Shown piece after piece: positions 1 to 8,343 of a DNA stretch of 64,000 nt. Made by a program: the position numbers and the translations under genes. How positions within the stretch are numbered: the stretch's first letter is position 1; each line of letters opens with the position of its first letter. This DNA comes from SG8-41 sp963802355 (lineage in GTDB: Bacteria; Pseudomonadota; Gammaproteobacteria; Burkholderiales; SG8-41): contig CAWDIV010000005.1 in assembly GCA_963802355.1 (NCBI GenBank), positions 114,952 through 178,951 of the forward strand. Direction: 5' to 3'. The notes under the pieces were generated by a model, which saw only the letters and a program-made list of their open reading frames with translations, had not been told where the DNA came from and did no database searches.

Positions 1-595
1 TGTGGTACAGAACGGCGAGCAATCCCGCTGTGGCCGCGGTGGCGAGCGAGACGCCGTATACCCCCAGCACCGGCGCGTAGCCGGAGAGCGGGCTCAATGG
101 AACCTGCGAGTAACCCATGGCCAGCCAGGGAAATCCGGTGAAGATCCATCCGCGAGACCACTCGGTCAGCGTCCACAGGGCGGGCGCGGCGACGGCCAAC
201 TTGACTGTACAGGACACCGGAGCGCGCGCGCACACGTAGCCCGCCAGCGCCGGCAGCGAGGCGAGTATTACGCAGAACAGCAGGGTAGCGATCGCGGCCA
301 GCGGGGCGGGCATGGCCCCGAAGTCGTGCAGGCTGACGTAGACCCAAGACGCGCCGCAGAGGAATAGCCCCAGCCCGTAAGCAAAGCTTGACGCCGCCGA
401 GCGGAGCGCGGTGGCAGCGCGCTGCCATAGCAGGAAGAGCGCTACGAGGGTCAGGACCGGCAGCGGGTAGAGGTAGAACGGCGCGAAACCGAGCACGGTT
501 GCGGCGCCGAGGAGGAAGGCAATGAGGAGGGATGAGGGGCTGAAGCGATTTCCACGAGCGTGATTTTCCTTCTGCCTTCCGTCTTCCGCCTTCAT
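1..595 (-). CDS. lnt: Apolipoprotein N-acyltransferase, N-terminal part (cut by window start)
   Basis: Inner-membrane enzyme that adds the third acyl chain to lipoproteins. About 198 codons are present, read leftward from the ATG at 595; the catalytic nitrilase domain lies outside the window. The translation has several hydrophobic helices and family-typical stretches such as GASWVYVSLHDFG and EWSRGWIFTGFPW. The start overlaps the corC stop in an ATGA (592-595), so the two genes are translationally coupled, as in many beta- and gammaproteobacteria. There is no stop within the window. The identity rests on these motifs plus the corC neighbour. Confidence 0.9.
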   Translation of the reverse strand, partial: MKAEDGRQKENHARGNRFSPSSLLIAFLLGAATVLGFAPFYLYPLPVLTLVALFLLWQRAATALRSAASSFAYGLGLFLCGASWVYVSLHDFGAMPAPLAAIATLLFCVILASLPALAGYVCARAPVSCTVKLAVAAPALWTLTEWSRGWIFTGFPWLAMGYSQVPLSPLSGYAPVLGVYGVSLATAATAGLLAVLYH

Positions 596-1455
596 CCTTG
601 ATTCTTCTTCGCCACTTCGAGCAGGTGCAATCTGCGGCTGTCGGCGCGCAGGACCTTGAAGGTCAGGTTGTCGATGGTTATCTGTTCGCCGCGCTTGGGG
701 ACCCGGCCGAACCGCGATATGACGAGCCCGCCGATGGTATTGTGATCGTGGTCGCTAAAATCCGTGCCGAATGCCGCGTTGAAGTCGGCGATCTCGGTGA
801 GCGCCTTTACCCGGTACTGGCCGCCCTTACCCTGCACGATGTTGTCCTCGATGTCTTTGAAATCGTATTCGTCCTCGATATCGCCTACGATCTGCTCGAT
901 CACGTCCTCCATGGTCACCATTCCCGCGACCCCGCCGTACTCGTCCACGACGATGGCGATGTGGTTGCGATTCTTGCGAAATTCCTTGAGCAGGACGTTG
1001 AGAGGCTTGGACTCGGGAATGAACACGGCGGGACGGAGCATCTCGCGGACGTTGAACTCCTCCTCGCCCGCGTAGTAACGAAGAAGGTCCTTTGCGAGCA
1101 GTATGCCCAGCACGTTGTCCTTGTTATCGCCGATCACCGGGAAACGCGAATGCCCGGTTTGTATGACAAAGGGGATGAATTGGTCAGGCGATTCCTTGAC
1201 GTCGATCACGTCCATCTGCGAGCGCGGCACCATGATGTCCCGGGCCTGCATCTCCGCAACCTGCAGCACTCCTTCGATCATCGCGAGGGCGTCGGCGTCG
1301 AGCAGATTGCGCTCGTAGGACGAACGCAGCAACTCGATCAGCTCGTCACGGTCCTCGGGCTTGTGCGCTATCAACGCGCCCAGGCGGTGGAGCAGCGTCG
1401 GTTTATTGATCATTTCGAAACCGGATGGCAAATCCGGACTCGCCGATTCGTCCAC
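592..1455 (-). CDS. corC: CorC/HlyC-family CBS-domain transporter-associated protein
   Basis: Short, soluble CorC type without the DUF21 membrane domain. Two CBS domains occupy about residues 67-190, including RDIMVPRSQMDVID and the second-CBS stretch VVDEYGGVAGMVTMEDVIE, and a C-terminal CorC_HlyC domain follows from about 205. It is linked to Mg/Co resistance in enteric bacteria; the exact role here is inferred. The longest frame starts at a GTG (1455), but its first 14 codons are part of a dispersed repeat (1409-1554). An ATG at 1413 gives a protein starting MINKPTLLHRLG, which matches the usual family N-terminus, so the true start may be 1413. The gene overlaps lnt downstream. Confidence 0.93.
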   Translation of the reverse strand: MDESASPDLPSGFEMINKPTLLHRLGALIAHKPEDRDELIELLRSSYERNLLDADALAMIEGVLQVAEMQARDIMVPRSQMDVIDVKESPDQFIPFVIQTGHSRFPVIGDNKDNVLGILLAKDLLRYYAGEEEFNVREMLRPAVFIPESKPLNVLLKEFRKNRNHIAIVVDEYGGVAGMVTMEDVIEQIVGDIEDEYDFKDIEDNIVQGKGGQYRVKALTEIADFNAAFGTDFSDHDHNTIGGLVISRFGRVPKRGEQITIDNLTFKVLRADSRRLHLLEVAKKNQG

Positions 1456-1554
1456 ACCTCGCTCCCCTCGCCCTTCGGGGAGAGCCGCGTAGCACGCGAG
1501 GGGCCAGGTTGGGAGTGAGGGATCGAGCGCAGTAACGAAGTTACGTAAAGCTCG
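1409..1554 (-). repeat. Leader-type dispersed repeat L, copy A (upstream of corC)
   Basis: Read on the minus strand this is 146 bp with three inverted repeats: CGAGC..GTAAC TTC GTTAC..GCTCG, a long GC-rich arm pair (CCTCACTCCCAAC against GGGGAGCGAGGTG), and CCGGAT..ATCCGG. It ends in TCGAAATGATC, where the ATG is a possible corC start. The same sequence recurs at 23427-23549 and 39681-39803, always directly before a gene start in the same orientation. Copy A has about 20 extra bases in the middle. Confidence 0.85.
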
Positions 1555-1580
1555 GTAGGTCGACCGTTGGCCATTCTTGG

Positions 1581-1676
1581 GTCAGGGACTGGGGACTGGG
1601 GGCTAGGGACTAGGGGTTAGGGGTTCGGGACTCGTTGCAAGCGGTATTTCATTCTAGTCCCGAGTCCCTAGTCCCG
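1581..1676. repeat. Degenerate heptamer repeat, GGGACTA type
   Basis: The tract reads as imperfect 7-mers (GGGACTG, GGGACTG, GGGCTAG, GGACTAG, GGGTTAG, then GGGTTCGGGACT) followed about 25 bp later by complementary units (TAGTCCCGAGTCCCTAGTCC), so it can fold back on itself. It lies at the 3' end of ybeY and supplies the last codons and stop of that gene. Confidence 0.75.
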
Positions 1677-2107
1677 CCGTAGGGGTCTGGGAATCCCAGA
1701 CCGGTGAGGATCCGGGCCTCGCGCTGTTCCATGGCTCGGGCTGCGCGGCCCGTATCATGGTCATAGCCTTGCAGATGCAGCACGCCGTGGACGACGAGAT
1801 GAGCGTAGTGCGCGGCGAGGCTCTTGCCCTGCGCGTGCGCCTCGCGCGCGATCAGCGGCGCGCACAACGCGAGATCGCCGTGCAGCGGCGGCGGCTCCCG
1901 CATGACGAACGAGAGCACGTTGGTCGCGCGGTTCTTGCCGCGGAAATTCCGGTTGAGCGCCTGCGCTTCGACTTTGCCGACGATGCGCAGCGTGACGCAC
2001 GCGTCACGCTCGAGCGCCGCGCGCGCCCACCGGCGCAGCTGCGCGCGGGAAGGAACGCTGCGTGCCTTAACAGCGTATTGCACGGTCAGATCCAGTTTCG
2101 GGTTCAA
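1649..2107 (-). CDS. ybeY: Endoribonuclease YbeY (16S rRNA maturation factor)
   Basis: Single-strand-specific metallo-endoribonuclease needed for 16S rRNA 3'-end processing and ribosome quality control. The 152-residue product carries the zinc motif HGVLHLQGYDH at about 107-117 with the three expected histidines, and the upstream segment RGKNRATNVLSFV is typical of the family. The ATG (2107) overlaps the ybeZ stop by 4 bp. The family core ends at about LGFPDPY; the remaining GGTRDSGLE is encoded by the heptamer repeat that starts here, so the C-terminal tail is an acquired extension. It belongs to the miaB-ybeZ-ybeY-corC-lnt series. Confidence 0.96.
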   Translation of the reverse strand: MNPKLDLTVQYAVKARSVPSRAQLRRWARAALERDACVTLRIVGKVEAQALNRNFRGKNRATNVLSFVMREPPPLHGDLALCAPLIAREAHAQGKSLAAHYAHLVVHGVLHLQGYDHDTGRAARAMEQREARILTGLGFPDPYGGTRDSGLE

Positions 2108-3105
2108 GGCTTCGGGTTCGGGGCTTGCTCTGCCTGTTCGTTTTTCAACTTGGAACGAGGAACGCGGAGCTTGTAACTTTCATAGGCGTTGACGATGCGC
2201 TGGACGAGTGGATGACGCACGACGTCCTCCGTATCGAAGTAGGTGAATGCGATGCCGCGGACGTCATTCAGCACGTCTTCGGCTTCGACCAGACCGCTCT
2301 TCTGCCCGCGCGCGAGGTCGATCTGGGTGACATCGCCGTTGACGACGGCCTTGCTGCCGAAACCGATGCGCGTGAGAAACATTTTCATCTGCTCGGGCGT
2401 GGTGTTCTGCGCTTCGTCCAGTATCACGAACGAATGATTGAGCGTGCGCCCTCGCATGAACGCGAGCGGTGCGATCTCGATGGCGCCGCGCTCGAACAGT
2501 TTCGCCACCTTGTCGAAGCCCATGAGGTCGTAGAGCGCGTCGTAGAGCGGGCGCAGGTAGGGATCGACCTTGGCCGCCATGTCGCCGGGAAGGAAGCCGA
2601 GTCGCTCTCCCGCTTCGACCGCCGGCCGCACCAGGACGATGCGCTTGACGGCCTCGCGCTCGAGGGCGTCCACCGCGCATGCCACGGCGAGGTAGGTTTT
2701 ACCCGTCCCGGCGGGACCGATGCTGAAGGTCAGGTCGTGGGTGAGTATGTTCTGCAGGTATTGCACCTGCCGCGGCGTGCGCCCGTGCAGATCCGGGCGG
2801 CGCGTCATCAGCGCCGGGCTGCCATCCTGCGCTTTCCCTTTGCGCGGACCGGCCGCTTCGATGAGACCGAGTTGCACGTCTTCCAGCGAAAGGTCGCTTT
2901 TCGCCTGGTCGTAAAAGGCATTGAGCACCTTGGCGGCGAGCTTCGTTTGTGCCGGGCTCCCGGTCACGGCGAAGCGCTCGCCGCGGCGCGCGATGCTCAC
3001 ATCGAGAGCCGTCTCGATCTGGCGCAGGTTTTCATCGAGCGCCCCGCACAGGTTGGCGAGCCGTTGGTTGTCGACCGGCCTGAAAACGATCTCGACGGGT
3101 TTCAA
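2104..3105 (-). CDS. ybeZ: PhoH-like ATPase YbeZ
   Basis: PhoH family NTPase, 333 residues. An N-terminal KH-like region (about 1-65) precedes the P-loop GPAGTGKT at 130-137, and a Walker B-like segment reads VILDEAQNTTPEQM. It is thought to act in RNA metabolism together with YbeY, whose gene it overlaps by 4 bp. Only one base separates its start from the miaB stop. The lysine- and proline-containing C-terminal tail is not conserved in the family. Despite the PhoH name, no Pho box is visible in front of it. Confidence 0.95.
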   Translation of the reverse strand: MKPVEIVFRPVDNQRLANLCGALDENLRQIETALDVSIARRGERFAVTGSPAQTKLAAKVLNAFYDQAKSDLSLEDVQLGLIEAAGPRKGKAQDGSPALMTRRPDLHGRTPRQVQYLQNILTHDLTFSIGPAGTGKTYLAVACAVDALEREAVKRIVLVRPAVEAGERLGFLPGDMAAKVDPYLRPLYDALYDLMGFDKVAKLFERGAIEIAPLAFMRGRTLNHSFVILDEAQNTTPEQMKMFLTRIGFGSKAVVNGDVTQIDLARGQKSGLVEAEDVLNDVRGIAFTYFDTEDVVRHPLVQRIVNAYESYKLRVPRSKLKNEQAEQAPNPKP

Positions 3106-3106
3106 A

Positions 3107-4432
3107 CTAGGAACCTAGGTTCCATACCCCGCGCAGCGAGTGGGGCAGCGCGGCGGTGACGGTGACATCGACGAACTGCCCGATCAGCCGCCGGGGACCG
3201 GGAAAATTGATCACACGATTGTTCCCGGTGCGGCCGGAAAGCTCCGCGGCATTCTTTCTCGCAGGCCTTTGCACCAGCACCCGCTGCCGCGTGCCGAGCA
3301 TGGCGCGGCTGATCGCCTGCGCCTGCTCGTCGATCTTCGCCTGCAGCCGTTGCAGGCGCGCGAGCTTGACCGCGTGCGGCGTGGTGTCGGGGAGCCCGGC
3401 CGCGGGCGTACCGGGCCGCCGGCTGTAAATGAAACTGAAGCTCGCGTCGAAACCCACTTCTTCGATCAGCTTCATCGTCGCCTCGAAGTCGGCTGCGGTT
3501 TCTCCAGGATAGCCGACGATGAAATCCGACGAGATTGAGATATCGGGGCGCCGGGCCCGCAACCGGCGAACGATGGACTTGTATTCGAGCGTCGTGTAGC
3601 CGCGCTTCATCGCCGCCAGCACCGGATCCGAGCCCGCCTGAACAGGAAGATGCACGTGACCCGCGAGCTGCGGGATGCGCTCGAAGGCATCGATCAGGCG
3701 CTGACTGAATTCCTTCGGGTGAGAAGTGGTGAAACGGATGCGCTCGATGCCCGGCACGGCGGCCACGTATTCGAGCAACAGCGCCAGATCAGCGGTCTCC
3801 CCTTCCGCCGTTACGCCCCGATAGGCGTTCACGTTCTGTCCCAGCAGCGTGACTTCCCTGACGTCCTGTTGGGCAAGCTCCGCGATTTCAACGAGCACAT
3901 CCTCGAACGGCCGCGATACTTCCTCGCCGCGCGTATACGGCACCACGCAAAACGTGCAGTACTTGCTGCAACCTTCCATCACCGAGACGAAGGCAGTGGC
4001 GCCTTCCACGCGGGCCGGCGGCAGGTTGTCGAACTTCTCGATCTCGGGGAAGGACACATCGACCTGGGGGCGGCCGGTAGCGCGGCGCGCGTCGATCATC
4101 TGCGGCAACCGATGCAGCGTTTGCGGCCCGAAGACGAGATCGACGTAGGGTGCGCGCGCGACGATCGCCGCGCCTTCCTGGCTCGCGACGCAACCACCGA
4201 CGCCGATCAACAGGTTCCGGTTGCCGAGCTTCAGGTGCTTGACGCGACCCAGGTCGGTGAACACCTTCTCCTGGGCCTTTTCGCGTACCGAACAGGTATT
4301 GAAGAGGATGACATCCGCGGCCGCAGGATCCGCGGTTTTAACCATTCCCCGCGCTGCGTGCAGCACGTCGGCCATCTTGGCCGAGTCGTACTCGTTCATC
4401 TGGCAGCCGAACGTCTTGATGTAGAACTTCAC
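3107..4432 (-). CDS. miaB: tRNA-2-methylthio-N6-dimethylallyladenosine synthase MiaB
   Basis: Radical SAM methylthiotransferase that modifies A37 of tRNAs reading UNN codons. The three N-terminal cluster cysteines are seen at about C10 (TFGCQMNEYDS), C47 (NTCSVREKAQ) and C81 (GGCVASQ). The radical SAM triad CSKYCTFC is at about 155-162, and a TRAM domain occupies roughly the last 65 residues. At 441 residues it has the usual length. It is the first gene of the leftward operon and ends one base before ybeZ. Confidence 0.97.
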   Translation of the reverse strand: MKFYIKTFGCQMNEYDSAKMADVLHAARGMVKTADPAAADVILFNTCSVREKAQEKVFTDLGRVKHLKLGNRNLLIGVGGCVASQEGAAIVARAPYVDLVFGPQTLHRLPQMIDARRATGRPQVDVSFPEIEKFDNLPPARVEGATAFVSVMEGCSKYCTFCVVPYTRGEEVSRPFEDVLVEIAELAQQDVREVTLLGQNVNAYRGVTAEGETADLALLLEYVAAVPGIERIRFTTSHPKEFSQRLIDAFERIPQLAGHVHLPVQAGSDPVLAAMKRGYTTLEYKSIVRRLRARRPDISISSDFIVGYPGETAADFEATMKLIEEVGFDASFSFIYSRRPGTPAAGLPDTTPHAVKLARLQRLQAKIDEQAQAISRAMLGTRQRVLVQRPARKNAAELSGRTGNNRVINFPGPRRLIGQFVDVTVTAALPHSLRGVWNLGS

Positions 4433-4467
4433 CGGGAGCGCGACGCTAGTGACTCAGGACACCTAGA

Positions 4468-4797
4468 TCAGCGATTGCGAGTACGCCTGGCGATCTCGAG
4501 TTCGTCGGGGCGCAGGAGGTAGACGCGGGAAATGTCGCCGGTCATATCCTGAACGAACAGGACGTGAGCACGTTCCGGAATGAGGTTATGCAGGATCGTA
4601 CGGTTGTTCTCATCGAAGATGAGTGCGCCCGGAGCGAGGCGCACTACCTTGTTGTCGATCTGGATGAGTGGGAAGGGGTTTTGCTGGCCGATAATCTCGC
4701 CCAGCTTTCCATTGGCGGGCAGCTGACGGATCAGTTGGGCATGGACGGAGGTGGCGACTCCGAGCGCGAGCACCAAAGCTATGAGCCATCTACCCAT
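4468..4797 (-). CDS. Small secreted hypothetical protein
   Basis: The ATG at 4797 is chosen because GAGGA lies 5-9 bases upstream and because the product then starts with a clean signal peptide (MGRWLIALVLALGVATSVHA). An open frame continues upstream to 4881 but has no such features. The mature part is about 90 residues with no cysteine and an arginine-rich end; the middle (IDNKVVRLAPGALIFDENNR) looks like a compact beta fold. It is probably periplasmic. It lies between the tRNA gene and miaB on the same strand. I do not recognise a named family. Confidence 0.8.
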   Translation of the reverse strand: MGRWLIALVLALGVATSVHAQLIRQLPANGKLGEIIGQQNPFPLIQIDNKVVRLAPGALIFDENNRTILHNLIPERAHVLFVQDMTGDISRVYLLRPDELEIARRTRNR

Positions 4798-4889
4798 CGG
4801 TTCCTCACAGTAACACAGTGTAATCAAATACTTCAACGCCACGTTTGGCATGCTGCTGAGCGTCCTGCGGTCCACGGACACTGGAAATT

Positions 4890-4965
4890 TGGTGGCGAGT
4901 CAGGGATTTGAACCCCGGACCAACGGATTATGATTCCGCTGCTCTAACCGCTGAGCTAACTCGCC
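4890..4965 (-). tRNA. tRNA with CAT anticodon (Ile2 or elongator Met)
   Basis: A 76-nt cloverleaf on the minus strand: acceptor GGCGAGT pairs with ACTCGCC, the D arm is GCTCAGCGGTTAGAGC, and the T arm contains GGTTCAAATCC. The anticodon stem is GCGGA/TCCGT with loop ATCATAA, so the anticodon is CAT (4930-4932). The 3' CCA is encoded. The D and variable loops resemble tRNA-Ile2, whose C34 is changed to lysidine by TilS, more than elongator tRNA-Met, but I cannot decide from sequence alone. It is not the initiator type. Confidence 0.95.
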
Positions 4966-5163
4966 TTAGGAATTTGTCGGCTTCGCCGTCGACCAATTCC
5001 TAAACCGCAGAGGGAGTGCGGATTGTAGCGAAAAAGATACCATTAAGCCACTGAATCTCTTCCTGATTCTTGCTGGGCATCCGATAATGCACCGCGCTCC
5101 AAAGTGGCCTATTCGTGGGAGTGACGTTACACTGGCCGACCTACCCAAGGTGATTCGCGGCGC

Positions 5164-6333
5164 ATGCACGGTAAATTCGATGTCGCTGTCATTGGCGGCG
5201 GGCTGGTGGGTCTTAGCCTCGCGGCGGCCCTGCAACGCGCCGGCTTGCGGCTCGCGTTGATCGAGCCGCAGCCCGCAACGCCGGTGCCCGCGGACGACTC
5301 CTGGGACAGCCGCATCTACGCGGTCAGTCCGGGAACCGCTTCTTTCCTCGACGCGCTGGGCGCGTGGCAACGCCTTCCGCCGGAGCGCGTGACCAGCGTC
5401 GAGACCATGCAGATCTATGGCGATGACGCGAGCGCCCGCCTCGAATTCAGCGCCTACGAGGCGGGGCTGGCCGAGCTCGCCTTCATCGTCGAGAACCGCC
5501 TTCTGCAGCGTGCGCTATGGCGTACCGTGGATCCCGGTGCGGTGCGCGTCTTTGCCCCGGCGAATTGCGCCTCTCTGGCGCTCGGAGCGGATTACGCGAC
5601 ATTGGCGTTGGCCGACGGCAGCGAACTGACGGCGCGGCTCGTCGTCGCTGCCGACGGCGCCGACTCCTGGGTGCGGGAACAGGCACGCGTTGCGATGACG
5701 CCGCACGACTACCGCCAGCTTGGAGTGGTCGCCAATTTTTCCTGCGAGCGGCCGCATCGAGGCGTCGCATTTCAGTGGTTCCAGCGCGATGGCGTGCTGG
5801 CGCTGCTGCCGTTGGCGGGCAATCGTGTTTCCATGGTGTGGTCGATCGTGAAGGAAAGCGGCGAGCGTCTGTTGGCGCTCGCCGCGGATGATCTCGCCAA
5901 AGAGGTTGAAACAGCGAGCCACGGCGTACTGGGTGCGCTGCATGTCGTCACGCCGCCGGTAGCGTTTCCGCTCCGGCTGCAGCGTGTGGCGCAGTTCGTC
6001 AGGCCGCGCGTGGCGCTCGTGGGAGACGCCGCGCACAACGTGCATCCGCTCGCGGGGCAAGGCGTGAATCTGGGTTTTCGCGACGCGCGAGTGCTGGCGG
6101 CAACGCTGGACTCGCGGGAGGGGAGATACGATTGCGGCGATTACGCGCTGCTGCGGCGCTACGAGCGCGCGCGCAAGGAAGACGTCGCTGCGATGCAGCT
6201 CACGACCCATGCCCTCCAGAAACTTTTCAACAACGAGACGGTCTGGATGGGGAAGGCACGCAACGCTGGCTTACGGCTGGTCAACCGGCAGCCGCAATTG
6301 AAGAAGTTCCTGGTGCAGCAGGCGGTGGCCTGA
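5164..6333 (+). CDS. FAD-dependent UbiH/UbiI/COQ6-family ubiquinone hydroxylase
   Basis: Flavoprotein monooxygenase of ubiquinone ring hydroxylation, 389 residues. The N-terminal dinucleotide-binding motif GGGLVGLSLAAAL is at about 11-23. The second FAD motif GDAAHNVHPLAGQGVNLGF is near residue 290, followed by the usual C-terminal helix region. Which ring position it hydroxylates (UbiH, UbiI or UbiF type) cannot be settled from motifs. The next gene is dsbC, 28 bp downstream; this pair is common in betaproteobacteria. Confidence 0.92.
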   Translation: MHGKFDVAVIGGGLVGLSLAAALQRAGLRLALIEPQPATPVPADDSWDSRIYAVSPGTASFLDALGAWQRLPPERVTSVETMQIYGDDASARLEFSAYEAGLAELAFIVENRLLQRALWRTVDPGAVRVFAPANCASLALGADYATLALADGSELTARLVVAADGADSWVREQARVAMTPHDYRQLGVVANFSCERPHRGVAFQWFQRDGVLALLPLAGNRVSMVWSIVKESGERLLALAADDLAKEVETASHGVLGALHVVTPPVAFPLRLQRVAQFVRPRVALVGDAAHNVHPLAGQGVNLGFRDARVLAATLDSREGRYDCGDYALLRRYERARKEDVAAMQLTTHALQKLFNNETVWMGKARNAGLRLVNRQPQLKKFLVQQAVA

Positions 6334-6361
6334 ACGTCCCGGAACTCGATCGAGGACACCC

Positions 6362-7084
6362 ATGATACGAAGAATTGCCGCGGCACTCCTGGTCGCGACC
6401 GCGCTCTCGGCCGCACCCGTTTACGGGGGCGAGGCCGAAATCCGTAGTGCGATTCAGAGCAAGTTCCGGGACGTGCCGGTCGAGAGCGTGTCCAAGACGC
6501 CCTTCAGCGGTATCTACGAGGTCGTATTGGGCGGCCGGGTCCTGTACACGGATGAGAAAGGCAGCTTCGTATTCATCGGAAACCTGATCGACTTGCGCGG
6601 AGCTTCGGAACGGGACCTGACGGACGAGCGAACCGCCCAGATCGCTGCCCAGACTTTGAAACAATCAGTCGATCTCGCCATCAAGCGAGTGCGTGGCAAT
6701 GGCAAACGCGTGATCTATACGTTCGAAGACCCGAATTGCGGCTGGTGCAAGAAATTTCACGGCGAGCTGGCACGGGTCAACAACGTGACGATCTACACTT
6801 TCCTCTGGCCTATCCTCTCGCCGGACTCGGTGGAGAAATCGAAGACGGTGTGGTGCGCGCGGGACCGGGTCAAAGCGTGGGATGACGTGATGACGCGCGG
6901 CACCGTGCAAATGCAGGACGCCGGCAAGAGTTGTGACACGCCGATCGAGAAAAACCTGGCGCTCGCGAAGCGTTTCGGCGCCCGCGGCACGCCCGCGGTC
7001 TATCTTGCCGACGGCCGTCAAGTCGGGGGCTTTGTGCCCGCCGACAAGCTCGAAGAGGCCCTGAACGTGGTTTCCGCCAAGTAG
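6362..7084 (+). CDS. dsbC: Periplasmic disulfide isomerase DsbC
   Basis: Protein-disulfide isomerase/thioredoxin-fold protein of 240 residues. A signal peptide covers about 1-22 (ends AAPVYG), an N-terminal dimerisation domain covers about 23-85, and the catalytic thioredoxin domain has CGWC at 126-129. DsbC of E. coli has CGYC, so the tyrosine is replaced by tryptophan here. A second cysteine pair (C at VWCARD and at GKSCDTP) matches the structural disulfide of DsbC. It follows the ubiquinone hydroxylase closely and may share its transcript. Confidence 0.93.
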   Translation: MIRRIAAALLVATALSAAPVYGGEAEIRSAIQSKFRDVPVESVSKTPFSGIYEVVLGGRVLYTDEKGSFVFIGNLIDLRGASERDLTDERTAQIAAQTLKQSVDLAIKRVRGNGKRVIYTFEDPNCGWCKKFHGELARVNNVTIYTFLWPILSPDSVEKSKTVWCARDRVKAWDDVMTRGTVQMQDAGKSCDTPIEKNLALAKRFGARGTPAVYLADGRQVGGFVPADKLEEALNVVSAK

Positions 7085-7120
7085 TCTGAATAGTTTCATC
7101 ACGGGTTTCTGTTCCTAAAT

Positions 7121-7146
7121 CGGGCGGCGCGTTCATGCGTCGCCCG
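7121..7146 (+). terminator. Hairpin after dsbC
   Basis: A 10-bp stem CGGGCGGCGC / GCGTCGCCCG (one mismatch) with loop GTTCAT lies 36 bp after the dsbC stop. No T-run follows, so intrinsic termination is uncertain. Confidence 0.4.
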
Positions 7147-7228
7147 GTTAGCCCGCATGCTCCCTGCCTATTAATCGCTCAGGTCGTAAGAATCCCTCCG
7201 CCGTCGGATACCGTAAATCATGCGGGCC

Positions 7229-7496
7229 AGAACCTATCTCAACCCTAGGCACGTGTGCGACGGAGGCGATGTGGGATGCAGTTCGAGGAGGAGAGCCCGC
7301 AGCAATATGTCGATATTGCAAGGGTTCCCGACGAAGAAATGCGCCCAGATCGCCCCGTCCCTTCGGGTTGCGGCCAGGACGGTCGTCTGCTTCGTTGCCC
7401 GGCTTGACCATATCGACATATGGCCTGCACCGTGCGTCTCGCATCCATCCCGTCCTGGCCACAACGCATCACGCGCCTAGGGTTGAGATAGGTTCT
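7229..7496. mobile_element. MITE-like foldback element with 25-bp terminal inverted repeats
   Basis: The left end (7229-7253) begins AGAACCTATCTCAACCCTAG and the right end (7472-7496) is its reverse complement at 24 of 25 positions. More inverted pairs lie inside, for example ATATGTCGATAT near 7305 against ATATCGACATAT near 7410, and CCGTCC/GGACGG, so the whole 268 bp can form a long imperfect hairpin. Short open frames occur on both strands but none shows a transposase motif. Flanks at the aacc/ggtt boundary are CCAG and CTAG, a possible weak target duplication. This is best read as a non-autonomous element or a transposon remnant. It fills most of the gap between dsbC and the TonB-like gene. 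Confidence 0.65.
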
Positions 7497-7532
7497 AGTC
7501 AACAGGTGTTGACGCTTCGCGTTTACATCTGA

Positions 7533-8273
7533 ATGGCTTCGATCGCCGTTCTGACGCCTCATGCGACGCCGCGATTGCGCAGTACTTCGGCAGCGCGGTG
7601 GCGAATCGTGCTTGCGCTATGCGCCTCCGCTATGACCCATGGGTGGCTCTTGACTTCCCTCCCACCAACGCAGCAGCCGCAGGTCCGGCCGTCCTTCACG
7701 ATCAGCGCGCGGATCGAAGCCCGAGCAATGGGAGAAATCGGGCCAGATTCACATATCGCGAGAAATATCGGTCCCGGCGCGGCCCCATTTCTTAGGAATC
7801 GTCCCTCACCTCTCGATCTATCCCTCGAATCGATTCCGGTTCTTGAAGCCGCCCCGACCGCGAAAGAAGGGAAGCGCGCGGCGGCGGTGGTTAGCGCGAC
7901 TCGAAGGGCCGCTCCAGCTCCGGAGCGCACCCCATTCCGTGAGCGCGACCCGGGGGTGCTACCGCAACCCATCGATTCGACCTGGTACGCGGCGCACGAG
8001 CTCGATTCCTACCCCCAAGCGCTCGCTCCCATCAAGCTCGACTATTCCGGACTCGGTGGATCGGGCAACGCCCGCGCGCGACTATTGCTGTGGCTCCGTA
8101 TCGATGAGCACGGTCAGGTCGTCGAGGTCAGTGCGGGAGAGGCTGCCGTCCCCGGCCGCTGGGTCGAGGCCGCGCGCGCGACCCTTACCACAGTCCGGTT
8201 CACGCCCGCGCGCAAAGATGAGCGTGCAGTGAAAAGCCGGGTGCTGCTGAGCATCAACTTCGCGGTCCCTTAA
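7533..8273 (+). CDS. TonB C-terminal-domain-like protein
   Basis: A 246-residue protein with one hydrophobic N-terminal segment (about 22-46), a proline- and alanine-rich middle, and a C-terminal domain from about 170 (ARARLLLWLRIDEHGQVVEV..TLTTVRFTPARKD) resembling the TonB C-terminal fold, in which a variable residue couples to outer-membrane partners. ExbB/ExbD genes are not nearby, so a classical energy-transducer role is uncertain. It starts 37 bp after the MITE-like element, so its promoter may lie in or be altered by that element. The start codon is an ATG at 7533 without a strong ribosome-binding site. Confidence 0.6.
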   Translation: MASIAVLTPHATPRLRSTSAARWRIVLALCASAMTHGWLLTSLPPTQQPQVRPSFTISARIEARAMGEIGPDSHIARNIGPGAAPFLRNRPSPLDLSLESIPVLEAAPTAKEGKRAAAVVSATRRAAPAPERTPFRERDPGVLPQPIDSTWYAAHELDSYPQALAPIKLDYSGLGGSGNARARLLLWLRIDEHGQVVEVSAGEAAVPGRWVEAARATLTTVRFTPARKDERAVKSRVLLSINFAVP

Positions 8274-8274
8274 A

Positions 8275-8343
8275 GGCCGTATCAAAATGAAGGATACGGC
8301 CCCCGATGTAAGGAAGCATGTGGGGAGTAGCCTCTCATATTGT
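8275..8343 (+). repeat. Double-hairpin repeat U, copy 1
   Basis: It begins one base after the stop of the TonB-like gene. Hairpin 1 is GGCCGTATC..GATACGGCC (8275-8301); hairpin 2 is ATGTGGGGA GTA GCCTCTCAT (8318-8338). The same layout recurs at 31432-31494 with a changed but still pairing first stem. It sits between convergent genes and may act as a transcription end. Confidence 0.7.

Noticed and set aside
598..1518. 306-codon plus-strand frame opposite corC
   Set aside because: It is the mirror of corC and its repeat; corC shows clear CBS motifs, this frame none.
2125..3159. 344-codon plus-strand frame opposite ybeZ
   Set aside because: Shadow of ybeZ; Arg/His/Val-rich composition without motifs.
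7234..7464. Short frames inside the MITE-like element, possibly a transposase remnant
   Set aside because: No DDE, HUH or serine-recombinase motif is visible and the region is explained by the foldback structure.
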